DNA of 64,000 nt from Comamonadaceae bacterium OH2545_COT-014 (GTDB lineage: Bacteria > Pseudomonadota > Gammaproteobacteria > Burkholderiales > Burkholderiaceae_C). The notes beneath the pieces are model-generated. The model worked only from the letters and a program-made list of their open reading frames with translations, did no database searches and had not been told where the DNA came from. Numbering within the stretch: position 1 is the first letter of the stretch; every line of letters starts with the position of its first letter. The stretch covers positions 1 to 64,000 of the forward strand of contig RQYR01000007.1 of NCBI GenBank assembly GCA_003859965.1, in the 5' to 3' direction. The translations under genes were made by a program, and so were the position numbers. Shown here piece after piece: positions 52,904 through 62,205 of the stretch.

Positions 52904-53113
52904 TCAGTGCTCAAGAATCCACTGAATCACGGACTTGGCGACAAAGCCCAGCATGCCGACCGCCAGCGCCAGAAACAGCACAAAGGTGCCGAACTTGCCG
53001 GCCTTGGATTCCCAGGCGAGCTGGCCAATGATGAACAACATGTAGAGCATGAAGGCGCCCACGCCGACAGTGAGGCCGAATGAGGCAATTTGTTCTTCGC
53101 TGTAACCGAACAT
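52904..53113 (-). CDS. DUF2788 small membrane protein
   Basis: 69 residues from the ATG at 53113 (MFGYSEEQIASFGLTVGVGAF). Two membrane helices (LTVGVGAFMLYMLFIIGQLAWES and FVLFLALAVGMLGFVAKSVIQWI) match the short DUF2788 family common in betaproteobacteria. Function unknown. A terminator follows. Confidence 0.85.
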   Translation of the reverse strand: MFGYSEEQIASFGLTVGVGAFMLYMLFIIGQLAWESKAGKFGTFVLFLALAVGMLGFVAKSVIQWILEH

Positions 53114-53287
53114 GGCAAAGTCCCAAGGCAAAAAAGGTGCGTGCGGTGCGCGGCGTGCGGCGGGTTGCCATGGCGCACGGCAAGGCATGCACGCGGAAAA
53201 GGGCCTGAGCTTAAGCCAAGCGCCATCGGCCTGCCATGGGCGCGCCATTGCCCACGCCGTGCACGCGGAGGGCACAAGAGGCTTTGC

Positions 53288-53309
53288 AAAAAAGCCGCCC
53301 GGAGGCGGC
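53288..53309 (-). terminator. Rho-independent terminator of the Spy-like gene
   Basis: Short stem GCCGCC/GGCGGC around CGGA with T6 on the minus strand. It lies 92 bases after the stop of the Spy-like gene. Confidence 0.7.
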
Positions 53310-53400
53310 AAGGGGAGAGAAAGCGCAGCTTTTGGTGCGGCTGCTGGCAAAGGCGGGCAAGGTGGGCGCTTACCGGGGCTTTTGCGGCATTGGTGCCGCG

Positions 53401-54009
53401 TCAGTGGCTGTGGGGGTTGACCGGGGGGTGGTCATGGCGCCGCCCTTTGTGTCCGGAATGGCCACGATGGCCTTTGTGATGTTTGTGACCTTTGGCGCCG
53501 GGGCCAAAACCGCGAAAACCGCGCATTTGCGCATCGAAGGTCTGGCGCTGGCCGGGTGTGAGCTGGGCGTAGAAGGCCTTGATGGCTTCGCCGCGCTGGT
53601 TCATGCGGGCCTGGCGTTCGGCCTGCAGGGCTTGCATGCGGTCGATGCGCTCGGGGGTGGTGAGGCGCTCGAACTCGGCCTGGTCCGGGCGTTGCGGCGG
53701 GGTGGCCGAGGGCTGCATGGCGTTGGCAAACTGGTTCCAGGCGCCTTGCTGCGCGGCCGAGAGCTGGAGCTTTTCTTTCAGCGCGGCCATGCGCTGGCCG
53801 TGGCGCTGGGCCATGCGGGCGTGGCGTTGGGCCGGATCGTGGCGTGGCGCTTGGGCGCGCGGGCCAGGCTGGGGCGCGGCTTCGCCACTGGCGGGCGCCG
53901 GGGGCGGCGTTTGTGCCATTTGTGCCGTTTGAGCGGTTTGTGCGCTGGCGCCGGCGCCCAGGGCGGCCAGCAAGGTGGCAATGAGCAAATGTTTGCGCTG
54001 CGGTTTCAT
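53401..54009 (-). CDS. Spy/CpxP-like periplasmic protein
   Basis: 202 residues from the ATG at 54009 with AAAGGAAA upstream. Signal peptide (to about SAQTAQ, residue 25), a Gln/Pro/Ala-rich linker, then a helical core with LKEKLQLSAAQQGAWNQFANAMQ and the repeated LTPGQRQTFDAQ motif characteristic of the LTXXQ (Spy/CpxP) family, and a His-rich tail (KGHKHHKGHRGHSGHKGRRHDH). The His-rich tail could bind metal ions such as copper, fitting the nearby copA/copZ genes. Probably a periplasmic chaperone or metal sensor. Confidence 0.8.
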   Translation of the reverse strand: MKPQRKHLLIATLLAALGAGASAQTAQTAQMAQTPPPAPASGEAAPQPGPRAQAPRHDPAQRHARMAQRHGQRMAALKEKLQLSAAQQGAWNQFANAMQPSATPPQRPDQAEFERLTTPERIDRMQALQAERQARMNQRGEAIKAFYAQLTPGQRQTFDAQMRGFRGFGPGAKGHKHHKGHRGHSGHKGRRHDHPPVNPHSH

Positions 54010-54197
54010 GGGGTTTCCTTTCCATGTGGAGTCAATGAACGGGCCGGGATGCCCGGGCATGGAAAGGCAGTGTGGCGGCCGCATGTATCGCGAAGCGGCT
54101 TGGGGCGCTGAAGTTTTGTAAAGCTGCCGGCCCGCGGCCAGTTCGCCGGTGCAGGCGAACGGCCTTGTTGGTGGCGGGAAGCGGGGCAGTGAGTTGT

Positions 54198-54260
54198 TTG
54201 CTACTAAAAAAGTAGCTATTCAGGCCGTATGGACGGGCCAAAAGCCGTAAAAAGGCCTGG
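54198..54260. repeat. AT-rich interspersed repeat, intergenic copy
   Basis: TTGCTACTAAAAAAGTAGC is a perfect palindrome core, followed by TATTCAGGCCGTAT and GCCAAAAGCCGTAAAAAGGCC. This is the clearest copy of the family with the GCTACT/AGTAGC core also seen at 13699. It lies in the Spy-copZ gap (54010-54415) with a relic of the long repeat. Confidence 0.75.
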
Positions 54261-54371
54261 ATTTTTGGCAGTGGTTCTTGACCGCCGAGGCGCTGGCGCG
54301 CGAGCGCCCGCGTGGCCAGCCAGCGGGGGGTGGCTTGGCCACGCGGCAGACCTTCCTCTATCCGCCGGGTG

Positions 54372-54417
54372 GCCCGCTCGCGCCAAGCCTTTGAACAGGC
54401 TCTTTGAACAGGCTCTC
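54372..54417. repeat. Long interspersed repeat, truncated relic (copy E)
   Basis: GCCCGCTCGCGCCAAGCCTT then TTGAACAGGCTCT, the last doubled in tandem, matches the outer 40 bases of copies B and D. The rest is lost. It abuts the copZ stop codon. Confidence 0.7.
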
Positions 54418-54613
54418 AGGCCGCGACCTCGTAGCCTTCCTCGGCAATGGCCCGGGCCAATGCCTCGCGCGGCTGGCTGGAATCCACCTCGACGCGGCTG
54501 GCGGCGCGGTCAATCTGCACTTTGGCGCTGGCATCGAGCTGCAGCACGGCGCGCGTGACGGCTTTTTCGCAGTGGCCGCAGGTCATGCCGCTGACGGTGA
54601 AAACATGTTGCAT
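54416..54613 (-). CDS. copZ: Copper chaperone, heavy-metal-associated domain
   Basis: 65 residues, one HMA domain with GMTCGHC (Cys12, Cys15), the Cu(I) ligands. Divergent from copA with a 68-base gap. It should carry Cu(I) to CopA in the cytoplasm. No cueR gene or clear CueR box is visible in the gap. Confidence 0.92.
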   Translation of the reverse strand: MQHVFTVSGMTCGHCEKAVTRAVLQLDASAKVQIDRAASRVEVDSSQPREALARAIAEEGYEVAA

Positions 54614-54681
54614 GGCAGATCACTCCTCTTGAAAAAACCGCATCATGCCCCGACTCGCGTAACACGGTTCACACTTGCCAT

Positions 54682-57024
54682 ATGAAAGAAGCAGAATTTT
54701 TTGATTTGGGCATTGGCGGCATGACTTGCGCCGCCTGCGTGGCGCGGGTGGAACGCGCGCTGAAAAAAGTGCCGGGCGTGGCCGAGGCCAGCGTGAACCT
54801 GGCCACGGAATCGGCCCGCGTGCGCCTGGCCGCGCCATCGCTGCCTGCCGGATCGGCTGAAACAGCCATGGCGCGCGACGAATGGGCCGCCCTTTTGCGC
54901 CGCGCCGTGCGCGATGCCGGCTACGAGCCGCGCGCCGCCGACGCCCTGGCCGCGCCGCAAGATGATGGCCCCTGGGCCGGCTTTGCCCCCATTGCGCTGG
55001 GCCTGCTGCTGTGCGCCCCGCTGGTGCTGCCCATGCTGGGCATGCCCTTCGGCGTGCACTGGATGCCGCCGGCCTGGGTGCAGTTTCTGCTGGCCACGCC
55101 GGTGCAGTTCATCCTGGGCGCGCGCTTTTACCAGGGGGCGTGGCATGCGCTGAAAAGCGGGGTGGGCAACATGGACCTGCTGGTGTCGCTGGGCACCACG
55201 GCGGCCTGGCTGCTGTCGGTCTGGCTGTGGCTGTTTTCCGGGCATGGTGGGCATGCGCACCTGTACTTTGAAAGCGCCGCCGTGGTGGTGGCCCTGGTGC
55301 GGCTGGGCAAGTGGCTGGAAGCGCGCGCCAAGCGCCAGACCACGGCCGCCATCCGCGCGCTGCACGCGCTGCGGCCCGAGGTGGCGCACCTGCTGACGTT
55401 TGGCGAGGAAAAAGACATTCCGGTGGATGAGCTGCGCCCTGGCGACCGCCTGGTGGTGCGCCCGGGCGAGCGCATTCCGGCTGACGGCGTGGTGGCCGAG
55501 GGGCAGACGCAGGTGGACGAATCCATGCTCACCGGCGAGCCGCTGCCCGTGCCCAAGACCGTGGGCGACAAGCTCACGGGCGGCGCCATCAACGGCGAAG
55601 GCCGCGTGCTGCTGGACGTGACCGCCACCGGGCGCGAGACGGTGCTGGCCCAGATCATTCGCCTGGTGCAAGACGCCCAGGCCGCCAAGGCGCCGGTGCA
55701 GCGCCTGGCCGACCGCGTTTCGGCCGTGTTCGTGCCCGTGGTGGTGCTGGTGGCGCTGGCCACGCTGGCCGGCTGGTGGTGGAGCGGCGCGGGGTGGGAG
55801 ACGGCCATCATCCGCGCCGTGGCCGTGCTGGTCATCGCCTGCCCGTGCGCGCTGGGCCTGGCCACGCCCACGGCCATCATGGCCGGCACCGGGGTGGCCG
55901 CGCGCCACGGCATTCTGGTGAAAGACGCCGAGGCGCTGGAAACCGCGCACCGGGTTGATACCGTGGCCTTTGACAAGACCGGCACGCTCACCCAGGGCCA
56001 GCCACGCCTGCTGGCCTTTGCCGCCGCCCCCGGCGTGGACGAGCGCACTGCCCTGGCCGCCAGCGCCGCCCTGCAATCGGGCAGCGAACACCCGCTGGCG
56101 CGCGCCGTGCTGGCCGCCGCCCGCGAACAGGGCTTGCATGAATTGCCCGCAGTGCAGGACGTGCGCGCCGTACCCGGCCACGGCACCCAGGGGCAGGTGG
56201 GCGGCCATGCCCTGCTCATTGGCAGCCTGCGCTGGATGGACGCGCTGGGCGCGCAGTGGGCGCACTTACAGCCCCTGGCGCAAGAACATCAGGCCCAGGG
56301 CGCCACGGTGTCCATCGTTGCCACGCGGCCTTCGGCTGAAGCCGCGCCTCACGCTTTGGCCCTATTGGCCTTTGGCGACGAGCCCAAGCCCGGCGCGCGC
56401 CCGGCCATCGACGCGCTGCATGCGCAAGGCATCCGCACCGTGATGATCTCGGGCGACAACCGTGGCGCGGCCGAGGCCATGGCGCGCCGCCTGGGCCTCA
56501 AGCCCGAGGCTGGCGAAGTGATGGCCGACGTGCTGCCCGGCGACAAGGCCGCAGCCATTGAACAGTTGCGCGGCGGCGGGCAAGCCCTGCCCACGCCCAC
56601 TGCCGCAGCGCGCCGGCACGTGGTGGCCATGGTGGGCGACGGCGTGAACGATGCCCCGGCGCTGGCAGCGGCCGACGTGGGCATCGCCATGGGCAGCGGC
56701 ACTGACGTGGCCATGCACGCCGCCGGCATCACGCTCATGCGCGGCGACGTGGCGCTGGTGCCCGCCGCGCTCGACATCTCGCGCCGCACGGTGGCCAAGA
56801 TCCGGCAGAACCTGTTCTGGGCCTTCATCTACAACACGGCCGGCATTCCGCTGGCCGCGCTGGGCTACCTCAGCCCCGTGCTGGCCGGCGCGGCCATGGC
56901 CTTCAGCTCGGTCAGCGTCATGGCCAATGCGTTGCTGCTGCGGCGCTGGCGGCCGGCCACTGTGCAGGCAAAGGATGTGCCGGAAAAAGCCAATGCGTCC
57001 CCGGTTTCGCAGGAAGCGGGCTGA
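54682..57024 (+). CDS. copA: Copper-exporting P1B-type ATPase
   Basis: 780 residues. A single N-terminal HMA domain with GMTCAAC (Cys16, Cys19), eight membrane helices, the CPC motif at 387-389 (VIACPCALG), the phosphorylation site DKTGT with Asp431, and SEHPLARAV plus [22 protein letters not shown] in the ATP-binding domain. It pumps Cu(I) to the periplasm. The metal-binding Cys in the sixth helix and the chaperone gene beside it make copper specificity likely; silver is possible. Confidence 0.95.
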   Translation: MKEAEFFDLGIGGMTCAACVARVERALKKVPGVAEASVNLATESARVRLAAPSLPAGSAETAMARDEWAALLRRAVRDAGYEPRAADALAAPQDDGPWAGFAPIALGLLLCAPLVLPMLGMPFGVHWMPPAWVQFLLATPVQFILGARFYQGAWHALKSGVGNMDLLVSLGTTAAWLLSVWLWLFSGHGGHAHLYFESAAVVVALVRLGKWLEARAKRQTTAAIRALHALRPEVAHLLTFGEEKDIPVDELRPGDRLVVRPGERIPADGVVAEGQTQVDESMLTGEPLPVPKTVGDKLTGGAINGEGRVLLDVTATGRETVLAQIIRLVQDAQAAKAPVQRLADRVSAVFVPVVVLVALATLAGWWWSGAGWETAIIRAVAVLVIACPCALGLATPTAIMAGTGVAARHGILVKDAEALETAHRVDTVAFDKTGTLTQGQPRLLAFAAAPGVDERTALAASAALQSGSEHPLARAVLAAAREQGLHELPAVQDVRAVPGHGTQGQVGGHALLIGSLRWMDALGAQWAHLQPLAQEHQAQGATVSIVATRPSAEAAPHALALLAFGDEPKPGARPAIDALHAQGIRTVMISGDNRGAAEAMARRLGLKPEAGEVMADVLPGDKAAAIEQLRGGGQALPTPTAAARRHVVAMVGDGVNDAPALAAADVGIAMGSGTDVAMHAAGITLMRGDVALVPAALDISRRTVAKIRQNLFWAFIYNTAGIPLAALGYLSPVLAGAAMAFSSVSVMANALLLRRWRPATVQAKDVPEKANASPVSQEAG

Positions 57025-57057
57025 AAGACCCGGCCTGCCGGGAGTAGGTACAAAGCG

Positions 57058-57960
57058 TCAGCCCTTGGGCTCCAGCAGCTTGACCACGCTGGAGAAGTCC
57101 AGCCCGCCGCGGCCGGCCTGGCTGTTGAGGGCGTAGAGGTTGCGCGCCAGCTCGCCCAGCGGGATGGGGCTGCCCACGCCCATGGCGGCTTCGACGGCCA
57201 GGCCCAGGTCCTTGAGCATCAGGTCGTTGCCAAAGCCGCCGCTGTAGCCGCGCGAGGCGGGGGCGTTTTCCAGCACGCCGGGCCAGGGGTTGCACACTTC
57301 GGTGGCCCAGCTGCGGCCGGTGCTGACGGCCATCATCTGCGACAGGGCCTTGGCGTCTAGCCCGTGCGCCGCGCCCAGGGCCAGGGCTTCGCCGGTGACG
57401 GCCATGATGACGCCCAGCGCCATGTTGTTACACAGCTTGGCGACCTGGCCCGCGCCGGCATCGCCCATGTGGAAGATGTTCTTGCCCATGGCTTGCAGCA
57501 TGGGGCGGGCGCGTTCCAGCGCCGCCGCGTCGCCGCCGACGATGAAGGTGAGCGTGCCCGCCGTGGCGCCGGCCACGCCGCCGGAAACGGGCGCGTCGAT
57601 CATGGCCAGGCCGCGCGCCTTGGCGGCTTCGGCCACTTTCTTGGCGGAGGCGGGGGCGATGGTGCTGCAGTCAATCACCAGCGCGCCCTCGGCCAGCCCG
57701 GCCAGCAGGCCGGCCTGGCCATTGGCGCCCAGGTACAGCCCTTCCACGTGGCGGCTGGCGGGCAGCATGGAGATGACGACTTGCGCGCCCTTGGCCGCTT
57801 CGCTGGCGCTGGCGGCGGCGGTCACGCCTTCGGCCTTGACCTTGGCCAGCGCGTCGGCGCTCAAGTCGAAGGCGCTGACGGTGAAGCCGGCTTTTTGCAG
57901 GTTGATGGCCATGGGGCCGCCCATGTTGCCCAGGCCGATGAAGGCGATGGTGGTGCTCAT
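57058..57960 (-). CDS. mmsB: 3-hydroxyisobutyrate dehydrogenase
   Basis: 300 residues. NAD-binding start IAFIGLGNMGGPMAINL, then VDCSTIAPASAKKVA, DAPVSGGVAGATAGTL and the catalytic Lys region KLCNNMALGV. It oxidises 3-hydroxyisobutyrate to methylmalonate semialdehyde in valine breakdown, just before the MmsA step encoded at 62-63.7 kb. First of the minus-strand cluster by position (last to be transcribed). Confidence 0.92.
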   Translation of the reverse strand: MSTTIAFIGLGNMGGPMAINLQKAGFTVSAFDLSADALAKVKAEGVTAAASASEAAKGAQVVISMLPASRHVEGLYLGANGQAGLLAGLAEGALVIDCSTIAPASAKKVAEAAKARGLAMIDAPVSGGVAGATAGTLTFIVGGDAAALERARPMLQAMGKNIFHMGDAGAGQVAKLCNNMALGVIMAVTGEALALGAAHGLDAKALSQMMAVSTGRSWATEVCNPWPGVLENAPASRGYSGGFGNDLMLKDLGLAVEAAMGVGSPIPLGELARNLYALNSQAGRGGLDFSSVVKLLEPKG

Positions 57961-58088
57961 GTGTTGTCTCCTTGGATGGGATGGGTTGAGTTAGGTTGGG
58001 AACGGATCGCGCGGGGGCCGCGACCTTGGATGTCATCGGGCGCGAAGCGCCCTCATCGCAGGCCGCAGGCCGCAGGTCATAACAGTCA

Positions 58089-59222
58089 TCAGCGCAGGTC
58101 GGCCAGCGGGTGCGCGCCGTCAAAGCGCGGACGCAGGATGTCCTCGATCAGCGCGGGCGTGACCTCGGCCAGCGTGGCGGGCTGCCAGCGCGGGTTCTTG
58201 TCCTTGTCGATCAGCAGGGCGCGCACGCCTTCGGCGAAGTCGGGGTGGGCGCAGCAGCCGACGGAGGCTTGCAGCTCCAGCCGGAAGGCGTCGGCCAGCG
58301 AGAGGTGGCGGCAGCGCTCTTGCAGCGCCAGCCCCAGCACGGCGGAGGTGGGCGAGCCTTTGCTGAAGGTGGCGCCGGCCTGGGCCAGCCAGGGGTCGGC
58401 GTCTTGCGCCAGCGCGGCCAGGCGCGGGGCCAGGTCTTGCAGGCGGTCGTGGCCGATCACGGCGTTGATGCGGTCCAGATGCGTGCGCAGGTGCGAGGCG
58501 GGCAGCTCGACCCCCTGGCCCAGCGTTTCAAGCAGGTGGCTCAGCTGCGCGCCATCGGCCTCGCGCTCGCCCTGCCAGCGGGATTCGGCCAGGGCTTGCA
58601 GCAGCGCGCCGTGCTGCTCATGCGGCACGGCAAAGTTGGCCAGGCCGGTGAACAGGGCGTCGGCAGCGTTGATGTGCGCGCCGGTCAGGGCCAGGAAGGC
58701 GCCGGTGCGCCCGGGCAGGCGCGGCAGCAGCCAGCTGCCGCCCACGTCGGGGTACAGGCCGATGTTGATCTCGGGCATGGCCATGCGCGTCTTGGGCGTG
58801 GCCACGCGGTGCGAGGCGCCGGCCATAAGGCCGATGCCGCCGCCCATGACGATGCCGTGGCCCCAGCACAGCAGGGGCTTGGGGTAGGTGTGGATGCGGT
58901 GGTCGAGCCGGTATTCGCGCTCGAAGAAGGCGGGCGCCTCGGGCGGCACCTGGCCGGCGGGCAGGGCGCGGATGGCGCGCGCCAGGCCCACCACGTCGCC
59001 CCCGGCGCAAAAGGCCTTGTCGCCCGTGGCGTCAAGCAGCACGCCGGCGATTTGCGGGTCTTCGGCCCAGGCCTTGAGCTGGGGGTCGAGCAGGTTGACC
59101 ATGTCCAGCGACAGCGCGTTCAGGCTGGCGGGGCTGTTGAGCGTGGCGCGGCCCCACAGGTGGCCGCTGGCGCTGCGGAGGGTTTCGAACAGGACGGGGG
59201 AGGTGTCGGAAGGTGCGGTCAT
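58089..59222 (-). CDS. 3-hydroxyisobutyryl-CoA hydrolase-like, enoyl-CoA hydratase family
   Basis: 377 residues from the ATG at 59222 (an ATG at 59246 adds eight). Crotonase fold with FCAGGDVVGLARA, HGIVMGGGIGLMAGASHRVATPKTRMAMPEINIGLYPDVGGSWLLPRLPG. The length (about 370) and the PDVGGS motif fit HIBYL-CoA hydrolase (HIBCH), which releases 3-hydroxyisobutyrate from its CoA ester. Its place between mmsB and isobutyryl-CoA dehydrogenase supports this role in valine degradation. Confidence 0.85.
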   Translation of the reverse strand: MTAPSDTSPVLFETLRSASGHLWGRATLNSPASLNALSLDMVNLLDPQLKAWAEDPQIAGVLLDATGDKAFCAGGDVVGLARAIRALPAGQVPPEAPAFFEREYRLDHRIHTYPKPLLCWGHGIVMGGGIGLMAGASHRVATPKTRMAMPEINIGLYPDVGGSWLLPRLPGRTGAFLALTGAHINAADALFTGLANFAVPHEQHGALLQALAESRWQGEREADGAQLSHLLETLGQGVELPASHLRTHLDRINAVIGHDRLQDLAPRLAALAQDADPWLAQAGATFSKGSPTSAVLGLALQERCRHLSLADAFRLELQASVGCCAHPDFAEGVRALLIDKDKNPRWQPATLAEVTPALIEDILRPRFDGAHPLADLR

Positions 59223-59373
59223 GGGGTTGGGATGGATGGTTTTCAACGCCCTCTTCTTCTAGGAGAGGGTGGGGGAGGGCATGCGGCGCATCTGGCAAGC
59301 GCGGGCGCGGGCCGCATGACTGGAATGACTTCGCCGCCGGCGCGGCGTGGATGAAGGATGAAGGCGGATGCTG

Positions 59374-59456
59374 ACGCCCCCGTCATTTTTCATCGACGGC
59401 CGCAGGCCGAGGTCATTGCTCATCAACGCCGCGCCAGCGGCGAAGTCATTCGTCAT
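59374..59456. repeat. Short GTCAT/TCATC repeat with GC palindromes
   Basis: GTCATTTTTCATC, then CGGCCGCAGGCCG, GGTCATTGCTCATC, CGCCGCGCCAGCGGCG and GTCATTCGTCATGC alternate TCAT words with small GC palindromes. A similar stretch is at 58028-58090 (GTCATCGGGCGC, GCGCCCTCATCGC, GGCCGCAGGCC, GTCATAACAGTCATC). It lies between two valine genes and its function is unknown. Confidence 0.4.
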
Positions 59457-59458
59457 GC

Positions 59459-60247
59459 TCAAGCGTTCTTCCACTGCGGGGCGCGCTTTTCCAGAAAGGC
59501 GGTCACGCCTTCGCGCTGGTCCTGGGTGTCGAACAGGTCGATGAAGGCTTCGCGCTCGCCAGGCAGGGCCGTGGCCGGGCCGCCGTGGCGCGCGGCCTGG
59601 ATGAGCTGCTTGCAGGCGCGCACGGCGCTGGGGCTTTGGCGGCCCACCTGTTGAGCCAGGGCCAGGGCGCGCTCAAGCGCCTGGCCGCGTGGCAGCACTT
59701 CTTGCACCAGGCCGATGCGCAGGGCGGTGGCGGCATCTACCCGCTCGCCCAGCAGCACCAGGCGCTTGGCCCAGGCCTCGCCCACGTTCCACGACAGCCA
59801 CTGGGTGCCGCCGGCGCAGGGCAGCAGGCCCACGCTGGCTTCGGGCAGGGCCATGACGGCGTGTTCTTCGGCCACGCGCAGGTCGCAGGCCAGCGCGCAT
59901 TCCAGCCCGCCGCCCATGGCGTAGCCGTTGAGCGCGGCAATGCTCACGCCGCCAAAGCCGGCCAGGGCTTCAAAGGCCGCGCCAAAGCGCCGCGCCATGG
60001 TGGCGGCCACGGCCTTGTCGCCGCTGGCGAACAGCTTCAGGTCGGCCCCGGCGCTGAAGAACTTCTCGCCGTCGCCGGTGATGACCAGCGCGTACACGCT
60101 GCGGTCGGCATTGAGGTCGGCCACCAGCTGCTCCAGCGCGGCCAGGCTCTCGGCCGTCCAGGTGTGGGCGGGCGGGTTGTTCAGGGTGACGAGGGCGGTG
60201 TGGCCGCGTTTTTCCAGGCGCAGGCCGGTGTAGGTTTTTTCGCTCAT
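59459..60247 (-). CDS. Enoyl-CoA hydratase
   Basis: 262 residues. GDGEKFFSAGADLKLFAS, AALNGYAMGGGLECALACDLRVAEEHAVMALPEASVGLLPCAGGTQWL are the crotonase active-site segments. Its ATG overlaps the isobutyryl-CoA dehydrogenase stop (ATGA), so it likely hydrates methacrylyl-CoA in valine degradation; the end of the protein (VTAFLEKRAPQWKN) is typical. Confidence 0.9.
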   Translation of the reverse strand: MSEKTYTGLRLEKRGHTALVTLNNPPAHTWTAESLAALEQLVADLNADRSVYALVITGDGEKFFSAGADLKLFASGDKAVAATMARRFGAAFEALAGFGGVSIAALNGYAMGGGLECALACDLRVAEEHAVMALPEASVGLLPCAGGTQWLSWNVGEAWAKRLVLLGERVDAATALRIGLVQEVLPRGQALERALALAQQVGRQSPSAVRACKQLIQAARHGGPATALPGEREAFIDLFDTQDQREGVTAFLEKRAPQWKNA

Positions 60248-61404
60248 CGAATGGTCTCCAGTGAATCGTCTTGCAAGAGGCGGCGCGCGATGATGACGCG
60301 CATGATTTCGTTCGTGCCTTCCAGAATCTGGTGCACGCGGGCGTCGCGCAGCAGGCGCTCCAGCGGGTATTCGCGGATGTAGCCGTAGCCGCCGTGCAGT
60401 TGCAGCGCGTCGTTGATGACGGCAAAGCCCGCGTCGGTGGCAAAGCGCTTGGCCATGGCGCAGTAGGTGCTGGCGTCGGGCGCGCCGGCGTCAAGCTTGC
60501 TGGCGGCCAGGCGCACCATCTGGCGCGCGGCCACCAGCTCGGTGGCCATGTCGGCCAGCTTGAATTGCAGGGCCTGGAAGCTGGCCAGCGTCTTGCCGAA
60601 CTGCTGGCGCTCATGCATGTAGCGCTGCGCATGGCCCAGTGCGCCTTGGGCGGCGCCGACCGAGCAGGTGGCGATGTTGATGCGGCCGCCGTCCAGGCCT
60701 TTCATGGCGATCTTGAAGCCCTCGCCCTCGCGGCCCAGCAGGTGGTCGGCGGGGATGCGCACGTTGTCGAAGCTGATCTGGCGCGTGGGCTGGCTGTTCC
60801 AGCCCATTTTTTCTTCCTTCTTGCCGTACTGGATGCCGGGGGCGTTGGCGGGCACGGCGAAGGCGCTGACGCCGCCGGGGCCGGGGCCGCCGGTGCGGGC
60901 CATGAGCACCAGCACGTCGGTGCTGCCCGCGCCGCTGATGAAAACCTTGCTGCCGTTGATGACGTAGTCGTCGCCCTGCTTTTCGGCGCGGGTCTTGAGC
61001 GAGCCGGCGTCGGAGCCGGCGCCCGGCTCGGTCAGGCAGTAGCTGGCGAGCTTTTGGCCGCTGGTGAGCGCCTCGCCCCATTCGGCGCGCACGCGCTCGC
61101 CGCCCCAGGCGCCCAGCATCCAGGTGGCCATGTTGTGGATGGTGATGAAGGCGGTGGTGGAGGGGTCGAAGGCGGCCATTTCCTCGAACACCAGCGTGGC
61201 GTCAAGCCGGGGCAGCGCCAGCCCGCCAATGCTCTCGGGCGCGTAAAGGCCGCAAAAGCCCAGCTCGCCAGCCTTGGCGATGGTGTCGCGCGGGAAGTGG
61301 CTTTGCGCGTCCCATTCGGCGGCGTGCGGGGCCAGCTCGGCCTGTGCGAACTGGCGCGCGGTGTCGGCGAAGGCGCGCTGGTCTTCGGTGAGTTCAAAGT
61401 CCAT
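60244..61404 (-). CDS. Isobutyryl-CoA dehydrogenase-like acyl-CoA dehydrogenase
   Basis: 386 residues, short-chain acyl-CoA dehydrogenase length. FAMN start MDFELTEDQRAFADTARQFA, then YCLTEPGAGSDAGSLKTRAEK, MGWNSQPTRQISFDNVRIPADHLLG, and HQILEGTNEIMRVIIARRLL with the catalytic Glu. WNSQPTR before the loop fits isobutyryl-CoA dehydrogenase. It removes two hydrogens from isobutyryl-CoA with ETF as acceptor. Coupled to the enoyl-CoA hydratase gene. Confidence 0.9.
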   Translation of the reverse strand: MDFELTEDQRAFADTARQFAQAELAPHAAEWDAQSHFPRDTIAKAGELGFCGLYAPESIGGLALPRLDATLVFEEMAAFDPSTTAFITIHNMATWMLGAWGGERVRAEWGEALTSGQKLASYCLTEPGAGSDAGSLKTRAEKQGDDYVINGSKVFISGAGSTDVLVLMARTGGPGPGGVSAFAVPANAPGIQYGKKEEKMGWNSQPTRQISFDNVRIPADHLLGREGEGFKIAMKGLDGGRINIATCSVGAAQGALGHAQRYMHERQQFGKTLASFQALQFKLADMATELVAARQMVRLAASKLDAGAPDASTYCAMAKRFATDAGFAVINDALQLHGGYGYIREYPLERLLRDARVHQILEGTNEIMRVIIARRLLQDDSLETIR

Positions 61405-61477
61405 GTGTTTGTCTCCGGTTTTTCTTGTGGCGGACGCGGGGGCGGTGTGCCCGGGTGGTTACGGGCGTTGCAGCGTT

Positions 61478-61876
61478 TCAGTCCACGCGGTAGCCGTTCA
61501 TCAGCCAGTCCTGGCGCAGCGCGCGGCGGCGGGCCAGGTGCTGCGCGATCATGCAGGCGTGGTGGGCGCTGGCGGCGGGCGCTGCCACGTCGCCCCGCAA
61601 GGGAGCCTGCTGCTGGCAGTGCTGGCGCGCCTGGCGGCGCCACTGGGCCTGGTCGCTGCGCAAGGCAGGGCGCTCGTGGGCCGAGAGGACGAGCAGCACG
61701 TCGCCGTACAGGGTTTCGGTGTCGGCCTGCACGGCTTCCAGGTCTTGCAGGGTGCAGCTTTGCGGCGTGCAGGTGGCGGCAGCGGCGGGCGTTTGTGCCC
61801 AGGCAGGCCAGGCCGCCGCGCTGGACAGCACGGCGGCGGCCAGCGCATGCCCAGGGCTAGGGCGCCGCATCCACAT
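61478..61876 (-). CDS. LprI-like (DUF1311) exported protein
   Basis: 132 residues. Signal peptide to about AWA (residue 27), then a small Cys-containing helical domain with LQDLEAVQADTETLYGDVLLVLS, SDQAQWRRQARQHC and CMIAQHLARRRALRQDW, as in the lysozyme-inhibitor LprI family. It overlaps the YdhR-like gene by 20 bases and is inserted in the valine cluster; a role there is not evident. Confidence 0.65.
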   Translation of the reverse strand: MWMRRPSPGHALAAAVLSSAAAWPAWAQTPAAAATCTPQSCTLQDLEAVQADTETLYGDVLLVLSAHERPALRSDQAQWRRQARQHCQQQAPLRGDVAAPAASAHHACMIAQHLARRRALRQDWLMNGYRVD

Positions 61877-62183
61877 CGGACCAGACGTCGTGCGCCACGT
61901 TGTCCACCATCACGGGCGTGTCGTAGAAGGCGATGACTGGCGGCGCGCCGTATTTGGCGCGCACGAAGGCCCGCCATTCGTCGCTGTACGCGGCCTCGGC
62001 CTGCGCGCGCGAGCGCCAGAGGTACACGCCGCCCGCCGTGCGCCCGTCTTCCGACAGGATGTAGTGCTTGCGCACCAGCCCGTCCAGCCCCTGGTACTTG
62101 GGGGCCGTGCCCAGAAAGGTGTCGCGCGCTTGCTGGCGCGACATGGGCGCGGGCAGGGCGAAGGTGACGATGGCGGTGATCAT
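61857..62183 (-). CDS. YdhR-like mono-oxygenase family protein
   Basis: 108 residues. Dimeric ferredoxin-like fold: MITAIVTFALPAPMSRQQARDTFLGTAPKYQGLDGLVRKHYILSEDGRTAGGVYLWRSRAQAEAAYSDEWRAF. Similar small proteins (YdhR) are called putative mono-oxygenases but their substrates are unknown. It lies directly downstream of mmsA on the same strand, 22 bases away. Confidence 0.8.
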   Translation of the reverse strand: MITAIVTFALPAPMSRQQARDTFLGTAPKYQGLDGLVRKHYILSEDGRTAGGVYLWRSRAQAEAAYSDEWRAFVRAKYGAPPVIAFYDTPVMVDNVAHDVWSDVDAAP

Positions 62184-62205
62184 CGCTGCACAGCCCCGCG
62201 CCGCT

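Noticed and set aside
54614-54681. CueR operator between copZ and copA
   Set aside because: No MerR-type dyad with a 19-base spacer is visible in the 68-base gap and no cueR gene is near.
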